Notes: a model not told the origin generated them from the sequence alone. Shown: positions 19,516 to 29,050, counted from the first letter of the stretch. The stretch: 64,000 nucleotides of DNA from Oligoflexia bacterium (GCA_034439615.1 JAWXAT010000025.1:31475-95474), one strand, 5' to 3'. Made by a program: numbers and translations.

Positions 19516-20237
19516 TGAATGAAAGTTCAATTCCTAAACCCGTAGGACGCGCCCCTTTTGCAGTGAAACTTTTAAAGCCTAAGGCTAGCGATCGAGTTCT
19601 TAATATCGGCTGCTTTGATGGCGGATTAGAGCTTCACTATCTTTTAGGAAAAGTAGAATCATTTAACGGCATTGATATGAATGCCACAGCAGTAGAAAAA
19701 GCATCTCACTGGAGTTCTGAAATTTTTGGCAAGAGTGTATTTCAAGTTGCAGCAGCTGAGAATCTTCCTTTTGCTGACAGCACTTTTGATAAAGTTTTGT
19801 GTCTTGATACATTTGAACATGTAAATGACGAACAAAAAACAGCCGATGAGATTTTTCGAGTTTTAAAACCTAGTGGAATTCTCATTTTATCTGTTCCCCA
19901 TGATTTTTTAAATTTTTTAGATCACGATGAACTCACCCGTGGACCAAGAAATTTCGTACGTAAATATATTAAAAACAAGCCTCTCCTTGATCACCCCAAA
20001 CATCGCCATTACTCAGAGGCAGATTTAAAAAAATATTTTAGTAAATTCGAATTTGAATATGTGCATAAGTGTGGAACACCCGTTTTTTGGAGCTTAGCTT
20101 TTGTACAATGTGCCATGGGATTACCAGAAAAAATCACTCAGCGCATTTCAACCCTAACTGCACCTTTAGAAAATTGGGATTACCGCACAAAGCTACCTAC
20201 GGGATTTAATATATTCGTACGAATGCGAAAGACTTAA
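19515..20237 (+). CDS. SAM-dependent methyltransferase, class I
   Basis: A 240-aa methyltransferase of the Methyltransf_11 type. Motif I is VLNIGCFDGGLELHYLL. The acidic residue binding the SAM ribose lies in FNGIDMNATAVEKA, followed by AAENLPFADSTFDKVLCLDTFEHV (motifs II-III, here given in two adjoining parts: AAENLPFADSTFD and KVLCLDTFEHV). The C-terminal part contains HPKHRHYSEADLKKYF, as in enzymes acting on lipid or sugar substrates; the substrate itself is unknown. Its start overlaps the preceding stop codon. It converges with the Rsm22-like gene with one base between. Confidence 0.85.
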   Translation: MNESSIPKPVGRAPFAVKLLKPKASDRVLNIGCFDGGLELHYLLGKVESFNGIDMNATAVEKASHWSSEIFGKSVFQVAAAENLPFADSTFDKVLCLDTFEHVNDEQKTADEIFRVLKPSGILILSVPHDFLNFLDHDELTRGPRNFVRKYIKNKPLLDHPKHRHYSEADLKKYFSKFEFEYVHKCGTPVFWSLAFVQCAMGLPEKITQRISTLTAPLENWDYRTKLPTGFNIFVRMRKT

Positions 20238-20238
20238 T

Positions 20239-21285
20239 CTATTCTTTAATTTTCTCAATTACCTCAGGAATAATAACCCGCAATTCATTACTCCCTCGAG
20301 GCTCAACATCACCAACTCGCAAAAGATCTCCGCGCTTAAGTTTAAGAGAAATTTGATCCCGATGAAGCCAACTTAAAAATTCTCTCGAAGCACCTCGGCA
20401 TATCAACTGCCTAGTTTTACCCTTTTCCTCTTGCTCATCACCGACAACACGAGTCATGCCCATTAAATTTTTTGGTGCTGGCTCGCGAGCAAGGAGTAAA
20501 TAACTTAATGTTAATGTGTCATTTTTCATTGGGAGATGTTTCTCAAGCTCCAAAAACCAATGGGGCTTGATCCAGTGAATACGATGATGGCACCAATCTT
20601 TTCCAGAATGGGCAATCAAAGGACAAGGTTTTTCATGAGTACAGGGTGCCCAAGCATGCCAACCTTGTTCAATTTGTTGATCTCTCCACCAAAGCAATTC
20701 ACGACCTGCTTGATGAGTACTGGGTTCAATCACGATTATGCGTTTTACATACTCAGGAATTTGAGGCCAAACTCTCACTTCATTGAGCACATAACTAAAT
20801 ATAATGGTGTCACCTTTAACGGCTTCAAATTTTGATAGTGGTTGATGAAATGTCTTGGCATTTAGTTCAAAAAAATCTAGCCAATTTTTATATTCATCTA
20901 ATGCAGCTGCTGACTGATCAATGCCTGAAAAATGTAATTCTTTAGCTTCAGGAAATTCAGCATAGAGCCCCCATGTGGCAGACCCAGCCCCACATCCCCA
21001 ATCAACGACATTTTTAGCATCTTTTAAAAAACGCCTGTGTTGAGCTTCACGAAAAACTGAACGTGCTCTTAAAAAATTCAAAACAGCAAAATAACCAATG
21101 TATGCGGCTCGAAAATCTTTGTTATCCCAATACTTTTCAGAGGCTATTCCTTTGATAAAGAGATTTGAAAGTTTACGAACACTGTCGGCTAATTTTTTAG
21201 GATCATAGAGTGAATGATTAAGAGCTTGCAGTCTTTTTTCTAAAATTGTTTCAAAATTTGGTGGGAGCTCAAAGAGTGGAGACAC
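20239..21285 (-). CDS. Rsm22-family methyltransferase-like protein
   Basis: About 348 aa, similar to the Rsm22 family (small-ribosomal-subunit-associated SAM-dependent methyltransferases, known from mitochondria and bacteria). Visible: the SAM-binding motif NVVDWGCGAGSATW, a following FSGIDQSAAALDEY, and a Cys/His cluster (CTHEKPCPL then DWCHHRIHW) that matches the metal or iron-sulfur site of the family. The open frame reaches 21366, but that would overlap the FHA-GGDEF gene by almost 100 bases. A GTG at 21285, giving SPLFELPPNFETIL at the N-terminus, is preferred; the exact start is uncertain. Confidence 0.82.
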   Translation of the reverse strand: MSPLFELPPNFETILEKRLQALNHSLYDPKKLADSVRKLSNLFIKGIASEKYWDNKDFRAAYIGYFAVLNFLRARSVFREAQHRRFLKDAKNVVDWGCGAGSATWGLYAEFPEAKELHFSGIDQSAAALDEYKNWLDFFELNAKTFHQPLSKFEAVKGDTIIFSYVLNEVRVWPQIPEYVKRIIVIEPSTHQAGRELLWWRDQQIEQGWHAWAPCTHEKPCPLIAHSGKDWCHHRIHWIKPHWFLELEKHLPMKNDTLTLSYLLLAREPAPKNLMGMTRVVGDEQEEKGKTRQLICRGASREFLSWLHRDQISLKLKRGDLLRVGDVEPRGSNELRVIIPEVIEKIKE

Positions 21286-22186
21286 GGTTACGTCCCGAAC
21301 CCTTGCTCTTATACAAAGCTTGATCTGCTTTTGCAAAGAGTACTTCAGGAGTTGGAATTGTGGCATCCATACAACACACGCCCAGTGAAACGGTCACGGG
21401 AATTTGTTTGTCGCCAAATAAAAACTGCTGTTTTTCGATAGTGGAACGAATTCTCTCAGCAACATCACATGCACGTCGTAATGGACTTCCATAGAGTACA
21501 ACTACAAACTCTTCACCACCATACCTACCAAAAATATCACCTGAACGAATCAATTGATTTTTGACAACACTTGCAACTTCGCGCAATACATAGTCACCGC
21601 CTTGATGCCCATATGTATCGTTTACTTTTTTGAAATGATCTAAATCAAATACAATCAGCGATAAATTTGTATCAGTTAGTTTTGCTTTTTTAAAACTTTC
21701 TTCCAGATGCGCAAGTGTTGCGGCCTTATTGAAAATTCTTGTGAGCCCGTCAGTTGTGCCACGATCATAACTCGTTGCGTGGGTCATGGCTTCAATTTGA
21801 CCTTGGCTTAAAAATTTAAAAATAACGTTACCAAGTTTAATTGTATCGTTATTTTTTAAAAGTGTTGGGATATGTGGAACAAGTTTGTTGCTATCCACTT
21901 CTGTTCCGTTGGTTGATTGCAAATCGATAATATTAACTTGCTCACCGTCGATTGTGATCTTTGCATGTTTTTTACTCATGCTTTTTTCATCAAGATGAAT
22001 GTCACATGTGGGTTCACGCCCGATGATGATTTCACTTTTTCCAAGGGGCCATTGTTTTCCCATCACACCAGTTGGGCCCATGAGTAAAATCAATGCAGGA
22101 GGTGCATTTCTTGCTTCGTCAAGACGTACTTTGAGAGTATCGCCATCAACGACATTTGTTTTATCAAGTCTGTTCTCGTCTGACAT
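21269..22186 (-). CDS. FHA-GGDEF diguanylate cyclase (DgcB-like)
   Basis: A 305-aa cytoplasmic protein that should synthesise c-di-GMP. The N-terminal forkhead-associated domain (about 35-125) shows IIIGREPTCDIHL, SMSKKHAKI and LQSTNGTEV, the conserved phosphothreonine-binding residues. The C-terminal cyclase domain has DLDHFKKVNDTYGHQGGD and the active-site GRYGGEEFVVV. The inhibitory I-site RSGD lies five residues before GGEEF. The same two-domain arrangement is found in DgcB of Bdellovibrio, which is required for prey invasion; orthology is inference. A promoter and leaderless start are seen upstream, inside the end of pgi. Confidence 0.93.
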   Translation of the reverse strand: MSDENRLDKTNVVDGDTLKVRLDEARNAPPALILLMGPTGVMGKQWPLGKSEIIIGREPTCDIHLDEKSMSKKHAKITIDGEQVNIIDLQSTNGTEVDSNKLVPHIPTLLKNNDTIKLGNVIFKFLSQGQIEAMTHATSYDRGTTDGLTRIFNKAATLAHLEESFKKAKLTDTNLSLIVFDLDHFKKVNDTYGHQGGDYVLREVASVVKNQLIRSGDIFGRYGGEEFVVVLYGSPLRRACDVAERIRSTIEKQQFLFGDKQIPVTVSLGVCCMDATIPTPEVLFAKADQALYKSKGSGRNRVSTL

Positions 22187-22192
22187 AATTTA

Positions 22193-22221
22193 AGTATAGA
22201 TGTGCATTAACTCTTATTCAA
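22193..22221 (-). promoter_or_regulatory. Promoter for the FHA-GGDEF gene, leaderless
   Basis: On the minus strand, TTGAAT (22216-22221), a 17-nt spacer and TATACT (22193-22198). Six bases lie between the -10 box and the ATG at 22186, with no Shine-Dalgarno sequence. The -35 box is inside the 3' end of pgi. Confidence 0.6.
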
Positions 22222-23472
22222 GCTTTGGTCTTTGTAACGCGTATCACCAAGTGTTCCCAATGTAACACGTTTCACAGCCTCAACGCCGGGTTGATCATGT
22301 GCATTTACATTGAGACATTCGCCCAGTGTCGCAACCAGCAGTTCAAATATAAAAATAAGTGCGCCCATAGTCTTGGCATCATGCTTTTTAAAAACTAGAC
22401 GTATCGTTGAGAGATTAAGGTCATTGAGAATTTTTTGCGTCGCCGTAGCTTCGATACCCAAAAGTTCACCAACACTTTTGTTTTTTGCCAAAAATAGTTT
22501 TGAACTGATGATTTTTTTAATTTTACGAGAAGTTTCACTTTCTTTGCAGCGCAAAAACATAAAGCTCTTATCGCGAGCCCCTTCTGTAAATTGTTGTAAA
22601 AGTGAATGTTGGTCAGTTGCACCAATACAAGTGAGCGGAGTACTTGCTCTAGGGGCAACTCCACCGTCGCGTGTTTTTGCTTTAGCAAGACTTTCGGCCC
22701 ATAATTGCTCGAGCCAAAGACCAAATGTTTTGAGTCCGTCGACATATGACCAAAAAATACTAATCCATTCTTCACGCCGAAACGAACTGAGATAAAAATC
22801 ACACAATCGAGCAATTAATAATTTCTCACCCTTTACCCAACTCGCCCCTTTAAGCATTTTTTTAACATCGACTCCAGCCCATAGAAGTGGAGCTAAACCC
22901 ACAGCAGATAAAACTGAAAAGCGGCCGCCCACATCAAGTGGGACTGATAGACTTGGCAAATTAAGATCAGCGGCAATCATTTTAAGAGTGCTGGGTTTAT
23001 CTTCGGTAATAACAGTAATGTGATCTTTAATTTTTATTTTTTTCGCAGCTATCATTTCAAGAATATGTGCAAGTTGAAATAGAGTTTCTGAAGTTTCTCC
23101 ACTTTTAGAAATAGCTAAAAAATGTGTTTTCTTTAAATCTAATTGCCCCAGTCGATGTTCAAACGAATAACCATCAATATTATCGAAAAAAAGTACTGTT
23201 TTCTTAGGTTGTAAAAAATCATAAACAGCTTTTGCACCTAAACAACTGCCTCCGATTCCTAGAACACAAAGAGTAGTTTGATTTTTTTTAACTTTTTTAT
23301 ACCAAGTTTGAACTTCTCTTAAGATTTTCTTTTCTTCTGGTAAGCGTACCCAACCCATAGAAGTCTCTTTAAGGTCAGATTTTTTTAAAACCTGTTCAAC
23401 TTTTTCTAACAAAAAATCAGTTGTTCTTGGGGTTTCTAATGAACTTTCAAGCCAGATATAGGGTGCACTCAT
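22207..23472 (-). CDS. pgi: Glucose-6-phosphate isomerase
   Basis: Interconverts glucose-6-phosphate and fructose-6-phosphate in glycolysis and gluconeogenesis. 421 aa, the shorter bacterial form. The SIS sugar-phosphate fold is evident: LCVLGIGGSCLGAKAVYDFL, then FLAISKSGETSETLFQL, DVGGRFSVLSAVGLAPLLW and TPLTCIGATDQHSLLQQF; the C-terminal part holds ECLNVNAHDQPGVEAVK. The ATG at 23472 lies six bases after the acyl-CoA dehydrogenase stop. Its last codons contain the promoter of the FHA-GGDEF gene. Confidence 0.95.
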   Translation of the reverse strand: MSAPYIWLESSLETPRTTDFLLEKVEQVLKKSDLKETSMGWVRLPEEKKILREVQTWYKKVKKNQTTLCVLGIGGSCLGAKAVYDFLQPKKTVLFFDNIDGYSFEHRLGQLDLKKTHFLAISKSGETSETLFQLAHILEMIAAKKIKIKDHITVITEDKPSTLKMIAADLNLPSLSVPLDVGGRFSVLSAVGLAPLLWAGVDVKKMLKGASWVKGEKLLIARLCDFYLSSFRREEWISIFWSYVDGLKTFGLWLEQLWAESLAKAKTRDGGVAPRASTPLTCIGATDQHSLLQQFTEGARDKSFMFLRCKESETSRKIKKIISSKLFLAKNKSVGELLGIEATATQKILNDLNLSTIRLVFKKHDAKTMGALIFIFELLVATLGECLNVNAHDQPGVEAVKRVTLGTLGDTRYKDQSLNKS

Positions 23473-23478
23473 TTTTCA

Positions 23479-24630
23479 CTACCACTCGTGGTTAGGGTCA
23501 ATGTCTTTAAGTAATTCTCGAGCAATGATAAGCCTCATGATCTCACTGCTTCCAGCGCCAATTTCCATTAACTTTGCATCGCGCATATAACGCTCAACAG
23601 GATACTCTTTGGTATAACCATACCCACCTAATATTTGAATCGCATTCATTCCAACAGTCGTTGCCATTTCAGCAGCAAATACTTTGCAAGCTGCAGCCAT
23701 GCGACCGGTATCCTTGCCATCATCGATAAGTTTTGCACATTCAAATGTCAAGGCGCGACTGGCGCGGTAATTCGAAAAATTATCAGCAATCATTTTTTGG
23801 ATCATTTGAAAACTACCGATCGGCGCGTCAAATTGTTTTCTCTCAGTGGCGTATTTATTTGAATACTCCATTGCTGCGCGCGCACAACCATTACTAATAC
23901 CTGCAATAGTGACACGCTCTATATTTAAGTTACGCATCATATGCTTAACACTGCCGCCAACTTCTCCAACAAGATTCTCAACAGGCACTTCACAATTTTG
24001 AAATACTAATTCTGTAGTTGGGCTACCGCGCATGCCTAACTTATGAAGCTTTTTTCCAACGCTGAAACCCTTAAATGTTTTTTCAATAAGAAAAGTACTA
24101 ATGTCGCGTTTTTGTGGACCCGTTTTAGCGTAAATCAAAAAGAAATCACCTATAGAACCATTAGTGATCCACATTTTGGTACCATTCAAAATATATTTAT
24201 CACCTTTGCGTTCGGCTTTAGTTTGCATACCAAGTGCATCACTCCCCGCGCCCGGTTCACTCATACCCATTCCACCGATCCACTCGCCACTGCAAAGTTT
24301 AGGTAGGTATTTCTTTTTTTGTAGATCGTTTCCATTTGCATGAAGATTGTGAACTGCAAGTATTGAGTGAGCTAAATACGAAAGTGCTGTTGAAGCACAT
24401 ACAGCTCCAATCTCTTCTATCACAATTGTTGCAGCAACAGTGTCCATTGCTGCACCACCATATTGATCGCCGACTGTGATACCCAAAACACCAAGTTCGC
24501 CAAGTTTATTAAAAAGACTTCGATCAAAAGTTTCATTTTCATCACGATCAGCTGCTCCTGGCGCAATTTCTTTTAAAGCAAATGCGCGTACAGTCTCTGC
24601 CAGCATTTCATGCTCATTATTAAACCACAT
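23479..24630 (-). CDS. Acyl-CoA dehydrogenase, isovaleryl-CoA type
   Basis: A 383-aa FAD-dependent acyl-CoA dehydrogenase. Family signatures: [20 protein letters not shown] (FAD-binding signature 1), [19 protein letters not shown], and [20 protein letters not shown] (signature 2), with [17 protein letters not shown] at the end. Overall pattern and the N-terminus resemble isovaleryl-CoA dehydrogenase of leucine catabolism, but substrate assignment needs a tree. It precedes pgi by six bases and follows the phosphoesterase gene by 14, so it sits in a run of same-strand genes without obvious functional link. Confidence 0.92.
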   Translation of the reverse strand: MWFNNEHEMLAETVRAFALKEIAPGAADRDENETFDRSLFNKLGELGVLGITVGDQYGGAAMDTVAATIVIEEIGAVCASTALSYLAHSILAVHNLHANGNDLQKKKYLPKLCSGEWIGGMGMSEPGAGSDALGMQTKAERKGDKYILNGTKMWITNGSIGDFFLIYAKTGPQKRDISTFLIEKTFKGFSVGKKLHKLGMRGSPTTELVFQNCEVPVENLVGEVGGSVKHMMRNLNIERVTIAGISNGCARAAMEYSNKYATERKQFDAPIGSFQMIQKMIADNFSNYRASRALTFECAKLIDDGKDTGRMAAACKVFAAEMATTVGMNAIQILGGYGYTKEYPVERYMRDAKLMEIGAGSSEIMRLIIARELLKDIDPNHEW

Positions 24631-24644
24631 CTCTCATGACTCCA

Positions 24645-25721
24645 TTAAATAGCGACGTCTACTTCAACACGGTAGTGGCCCCGCCACTCTTTTAACCGCG
24701 CTCGGGGCCGTCCACCCTCAATAGGATATTCAATAAGGACATATGTCAATTTTGTTATTTTTCCAAGGCTTGCGATGTCTAAACTTGTTAATTCCGTCCA
24801 TGTGCCTGTATTTAGATACTCCTTATTGCTCCCCCACTGGCGGTACATATATACATGGGTGTGTCCAAAAATAACCGTGTGAACACGATCATCAATGAGT
24901 ATTTTTCGAGCAGACATTTCTAGATCCGGATAAACTGCACTTTCCTTAGCAATTTGCAGATGAGTTTTAAGGGAAAATTCACGCTTACGATTTCTGCCAA
25001 GCCCAGTTGTAATAAGATGCCAGATTAATCTAACTACAGTACGTACCGTAAAAGTAAATTCGTTAATAATCCCCCAGCGGATGAACGTATGAAAGGGACG
25101 TACTTTATCTACATGGGGCATTTCTTGCTTCACTTTTAAAACAAAGTTAATGAAAAAATAAGAAGCCCATGGAAGATTTAAAATTGGTTCAGGTAAATCG
25201 CGCTTTAAGAAAAACTTTTTAGGATTTATACGATTAGCGGCCTCATGTTGATGTCCGTGCTCAATATGAACTCCATCAAAAAAATATACGATGTTTTTAA
25301 AATTAATACGCGTGCCACAAGCCTCATCAAGATAATCACGAGTTTTTTGCCACAACATACCTTGATCATGGTTCCCCACTACATAGGTAATACGTTTATG
25401 TGTTCTGGATGCAAACCGCTTGAGTGATTCAAAAACGCTTCTATGACCTTCAACGATGGATTTCACTTTATACAGATCAATTGACTCAGTGATGACTGTA
25501 GTATGATGACCTTTATAATCAGTTTGTATAAGATTTAAAAAGTCGCCGTTGATGATAATCTCAACATCATCTTCAGAAAATTCACCAGTAGAATGGTAAT
25601 CGAGAAATTCTGCGAATTTATCATCGTAATAAAATTCTTCAAGAATATTGAGCGAGCCATCTGGCATGATGTGCCCTTTGCCAAGATGAAAATCGCTGAC
25701 AACTAGTTTTATTTTTCTCAT
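24645..25721 (-). CDS. Calcineurin-like metallophosphoesterase
   Basis: A 358-aa phosphoesterase with the di-metal motifs in order: VSDFHLGKG (D-x-H), IINGDFLNL (GD), VVGNHDQGM (GNHD), IEHGHQHEAAN and FGHTHVYMY (GHxH). The central region has an aromatic, hydrophobic stretch (LPWASYFFINFVLK) that may contact membrane lipid, reminiscent of LpxH-like or other lipid phosphohydrolases, but the substrate is unknown. It ends three bases from the GGDEF gene upstream on the same strand. Confidence 0.88.
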   Translation of the reverse strand: MRKIKLVVSDFHLGKGHIMPDGSLNILEEFYYDDKFAEFLDYHSTGEFSEDDVEIIINGDFLNLIQTDYKGHHTTVITESIDLYKVKSIVEGHRSVFESLKRFASRTHKRITYVVGNHDQGMLWQKTRDYLDEACGTRINFKNIVYFFDGVHIEHGHQHEAANRINPKKFFLKRDLPEPILNLPWASYFFINFVLKVKQEMPHVDKVRPFHTFIRWGIINEFTFTVRTVVRLIWHLITTGLGRNRKREFSLKTHLQIAKESAVYPDLEMSARKILIDDRVHTVIFGHTHVYMYRQWGSNKEYLNTGTWTELTSLDIASLGKITKLTYVLIEYPIEGGRPRARLKEWRGHYRVEVDVAI

Positions 25722-25723
25722 AG

Positions 25724-27130
25724 CTAACTTGCGACGAAGACTACGTTTCGTGATTTATTTTTACCGCGATACATTGCTCTATCTGCGATTTCAATGATTT
25801 GTTCTTTAGTTTGAGCGTGATCAGGGTATGTCGCTATACCGATACTCAGTGTCACTTGTACCTGCACACCATTTACATCAAAGGTATGAGTTTCCACGTC
25901 TTTTCTGATTCTTTCAGCAACAATGAGTGCTTGTTCACTATTGGTACCAATGAGTATTGTCATGAACTCATCTCCACCATAGCGAAATCCATAATCAACT
26001 GTTCGTATGTTGTTATGAATTATTTTCGATAACTCTACTAAGACACTGCTACCAATAAGATGCCCTCGTGTATCATTTACGCGTTTGAAATGATCGATAT
26101 CCATAAATAAAACAGAGAAACAATTATTTGTACGCTTGCAACGTTGAATTTCTTTATCAAGCACCATCTTAAGATAACGTTGATTATAAAGATCTGTGAG
26201 ATCGTCAATATAGCTCATACTTTTTGCATCAGCAAAATTCATGACGTGCTCGAAATGCCTTCCAAGAACATGCATCACGTGAGGCATTGTTGTTTCTAAT
26301 GCCGTTTCACCATAATTTGCAGGCTCAAGCATTAATATATAACCCAGTATTCTATTTGAGCGATGCCCCGTTAATGGAATGAGACAAAATGGTTTTACAT
26401 CACCCTGACCCTCCAAGTATGTGCGGGTTTTTCGCAACTCCCAACCTGAAGGCAAGAAAGGGGTCATTTGATTTAAAAGTGTACTAAATTCTTGATCAGT
26501 ACAAGGTTCAGAAGAAATAACTTTATGTTTGGTTACTTGACGATCATCTTCAGAGCTAGATAAAGATGATACCTTCCACATTTCTTGAAGATAAAAACCA
26601 TAACTCCCGGGCTGTAAAAAGAATGCATTTTTTGATTTAAATTCAGTAGCAAAAAACTTTACAACTTGATGCTGCAAATGTGCAGGGTCTAATGAATCAA
26701 AAAGTACATCCAGATTTTTATGAATCAGAAGTGATTTTTTGAGCGCAATGTTCTCACGATGGAGGCGGCTCATAAATAACAATTTACCTACACGTCTTAG
26801 AAATTGTTTTTCAGGCACAAGATGCATCATCTTTGCATGAAAAGGGCCTTTATGATTGTCATGAAAATCTTCTGACTCTGCACCCGTTGCAAAATGCACA
26901 CTTGGAAAATCTGGATCTTTTGCATAGATGGCATTACAAACATCCCAAAATGTTTTTGTGCGATGTGCAGTGTGGATAAGTAATTCGGCATTGTTGATAT
27001 TAATCTCGTGAAAGGCTTCTTCGGGCGTTTTGGGTGAACAAATAACATACCCAGCTTTTTCTAATACAGCTTTGAGTCTGCGACTTGTCTGCGGTTCATC
27101 ATCGAAAAAGAGAATTCGCCCTTTTGTCAT
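25724..27130 (-). CDS. Pseudo-receiver / GAF-like / GGDEF diguanylate cyclase
   Basis: A 468-aa protein. Residues 1-125 resemble a response-regulator receiver domain (RILFFDDEPQTSRRLKAVL with the acidic pair), but the usual phospho-acceptor strand reads AELLIHTAHR, so the Asp appears absent. The middle region (about 150-310) looks like a GAF-type sensor. The C-terminal GGDEF domain has DDLTDLYNQRYL, DIDHFKRVNDTRGHLIGS, the intact active site YGGDEF and an I-site RTVD five residues before it. It should make c-di-GMP in the cytoplasm. Its start overlaps the coiled-coil gene stop by four bases. Confidence 0.9.
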   Translation of the reverse strand: MTKGRILFFDDEPQTSRRLKAVLEKAGYVICSPKTPEEAFHEININNAELLIHTAHRTKTFWDVCNAIYAKDPDFPSVHFATGAESEDFHDNHKGPFHAKMMHLVPEKQFLRRVGKLLFMSRLHRENIALKKSLLIHKNLDVLFDSLDPAHLQHQVVKFFATEFKSKNAFFLQPGSYGFYLQEMWKVSSLSSSEDDRQVTKHKVISSEPCTDQEFSTLLNQMTPFLPSGWELRKTRTYLEGQGDVKPFCLIPLTGHRSNRILGYILMLEPANYGETALETTMPHVMHVLGRHFEHVMNFADAKSMSYIDDLTDLYNQRYLKMVLDKEIQRCKRTNNCFSVLFMDIDHFKRVNDTRGHLIGSSVLVELSKIIHNNIRTVDYGFRYGGDEFMTILIGTNSEQALIVAERIRKDVETHTFDVNGVQVQVTLSIGIATYPDHAQTKEQIIEIADRAMYRGKNKSRNVVFVAS

Positions 27131-28035
27131 GAGCCCACCGCTTTTTTCTTATCCTCTACCGCATCCCCAGTCTCTAAAACACTTAACGCTATACGAATCG
27201 CTTTTACAGTACGATGATTGCGATCATAGAATTCATTAAGCTTCGCATTCATATCAGCTGATTTAGCTCTAAAATTATCCAGCTCAAAATGCAATTGCTC
27301 AAGCTGACGCTTCATATGAAGAATCATTTCATCTTTTGACTGTAGCAATGTAACACTTTCTGCTTTGAGAAGTTCTTGACGATTCTCTAATTCTCTTTCT
27401 CTCACACGAACTTTGCGTAAATCATTTTGGAATCGCACCTGAAGCTCATCAACTTGTCTTTTATAATCGCCAAGTTCTGACTCACGCGCAGAAAGACGGC
27501 CCTTAAATACTATTTTTTCTTCTTCTAAAATTTCAATTCGCTCTTTGTGTTTGCGCTCATTTATCTCTTGTTGCGCTTTCATTTCAGCAACGCGGCGCTG
27601 AAGTGATTCGCTTGATGAAAGTAATTTTTCAGTTTCATCACGAAGATTATCGCGTTCTCTTTCAAGAATTAATATTCGAGCTTGTGCTACGCGGATGGCC
27701 TCAGCACCACCAACAAGGGCACTCACTTCATTTAAAATTGCTTGAGCACGATCCGGGCCTGATGATCCGGGAGGTTGAAGATTTGTATCACTAAATTTAT
27801 AATCTGTTTTACCACTAGAACTGGGCCGAATAGTTTGGGGCGTGTCTTTTGGAGTTGGACTTGTCTGATGAGCCCCGGCAGGTGTATCGCCATCAACTAA
27901 ATTTAAAGAAAACTCCGCCGGTGACCGTACAGTTTTATCCTCTACGATCGGCGTTTCCTTCGGATTTTCTCCACCCTCTTTGAGCAAGAATTCTACAAGC
28001 TCTTGAGCGAGGTCAGTCTTTTTAGTTGAACTCAT
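27127..28035 (-). CDS. Coiled-coil protein of unknown function
   Basis: A 302-aa cytoplasmic protein. A low-complexity Pro/Ser/Thr-rich N-terminal third (to about residue 95) is followed by a short helical region (AQAILNEVSALVGGAEAIRV). A long, nearly continuous coiled coil (about 115-270) of Glu, Arg, Lys and Gln heptads follows. It shares an ATGA overlap with the pseudo-receiver GGDEF gene, so the two proteins are made together and the coiled coil may scaffold the cyclase; this is inference. A 12-bp palindrome (28096-28107) lies upstream. Confidence 0.75.
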   Translation of the reverse strand: MSSTKKTDLAQELVEFLLKEGGENPKETPIVEDKTVRSPAEFSLNLVDGDTPAGAHQTSPTPKDTPQTIRPSSSGKTDYKFSDTNLQPPGSSGPDRAQAILNEVSALVGGAEAIRVAQARILILERERDNLRDETEKLLSSSESLQRRVAEMKAQQEINERKHKERIEILEEEKIVFKGRLSARESELGDYKRQVDELQVRFQNDLRKVRVRERELENRQELLKAESVTLLQSKDEMILHMKRQLEQLHFELDNFRAKSADMNAKLNEFYDRNHRTVKAIRIALSVLETGDAVEDKKKAVGS

Positions 28036-28095
28036 TCAGTATGCTTATCGGGAAATTACGGTAAGGGTTGTAGAGGATTGAGGTTTTTCAAAGTT

Positions 28096-28107
28096 TTTGC
28101 ATGCAAA
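28096..28107. promoter_or_regulatory. 12-bp palindrome TTTGCATGCAAA
   Basis: A perfect palindrome in the 86-nt gap between the PfkB-type kinase gene and the coiled-coil gene, 61 bases before the latter's start. It could be an operator; nothing else supports this. Confidence 0.3.
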
Positions 28108-28121
28108 TTGCGACAAAAGTC

Positions 28122-29033
28122 TTATGCGTTTATTGAAACAATCTCACGATATTGAAGGTGGCGCTTCTCTACCTGGTCCATGGTCAAGTCTTTAAGGGCT
28201 CCAACACTGAAATCTTGTACGGTAAAACTCGCTAAAAGAGTTCCATACATTGCAGCTTTTTTAACTGCAAACGCATCAGCTGCGAAATCATTTTTTGCTA
28301 AGTATCCCATAAAACCACCAGCAAAAGTATCTCCAGCACCTGTCGGGTCAACAACTTGTTTAATGGGAAATGCGGGAAGTGCGTAGTACTGACCTTGAAC
28401 GTAAAGTAAAAATCCGTATTCACCACGTTTAATCACAACTGTCTTAGGGCCTAAATCGACGATCTTTTCAGCTGCAGACACTGCGTTTGAGGCACCTGTT
28501 AATTGTTTAGCTTCGCCTTCATTGATCAGTAGTACATCTAATCGTTGTAATATTTTTTTAAGATCTGAAAGTTTACTTTGGATCCAAAAATTCATTGTGT
28601 CTGCAGCAACTACTTTTGGAGATTTTACTTGCTCAAGCACTTCAGCTTGAAGCACAGGATCAATGTTTGCCAAAAAAACATATTCGCAATCTTGGTATTG
28701 TTTTGGAAGTTTTGGATGAAAATGTTCAAAAACATTTAATTCGGTTTTTAAAGTTTTAGCTTCATTAAGATCACCGCTATATTCACCAGCCCAATGAAAT
28801 GTTTTTCCAGGAACACGCTCAATGCCCTGAATGTCAACACCTCGACTTGTGAGAAGTTTTGCATCTGATTCTTTGTAATCTTCGCCAACAACCCCAACAA
28901 CATTCACAGGAGCAAATAAAGATGCACTCAGCCCAAAATAATTGGCACTTCCACCAAGGGCTCCGTCAACTTTACCTGTAGGAGTTTTAACACTGTCATA
29001 CGCAAGACTACCAACGACCAGAATGCGACCCAA
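28122..29033 (-). CDS. PfkB/ribokinase-family sugar or nucleoside kinase
   Basis: A 303-aa kinase of the PfkB family. The N-terminal GALGGSANYFGLSASLF is the substrate-binding glycine region. VVDPTGAGDTFAGGFMGYL is the C-terminal signature with the catalytic Asp and anion hole. Between them are LLINEGEAKQLTG and VVIKRGEYG, typical of the adenosine kinase/ribokinase branch. The substrate cannot be assigned by eye. The start is TTG at 29033 with GGAGG four bases upstream. It lies 17 bases after the rlmN stop. Confidence 0.88.
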   Translation of the reverse strand: MGRILVVGSLAYDSVKTPTGKVDGALGGSANYFGLSASLFAPVNVVGVVGEDYKESDAKLLTSRGVDIQGIERVPGKTFHWAGEYSGDLNEAKTLKTELNVFEHFHPKLPKQYQDCEYVFLANIDPVLQAEVLEQVKSPKVVAADTMNFWIQSKLSDLKKILQRLDVLLINEGEAKQLTGASNAVSAAEKIVDLGPKTVVIKRGEYGFLLYVQGQYYALPAFPIKQVVDPTGAGDTFAGGFMGYLAKNDFAADAFAVKKAAMYGTLLASFTVQDFSVGALKDLTMDQVEKRHLQYREIVSINA

Positions 29034-29050
29034 GATGCCTCCAAAAAATG

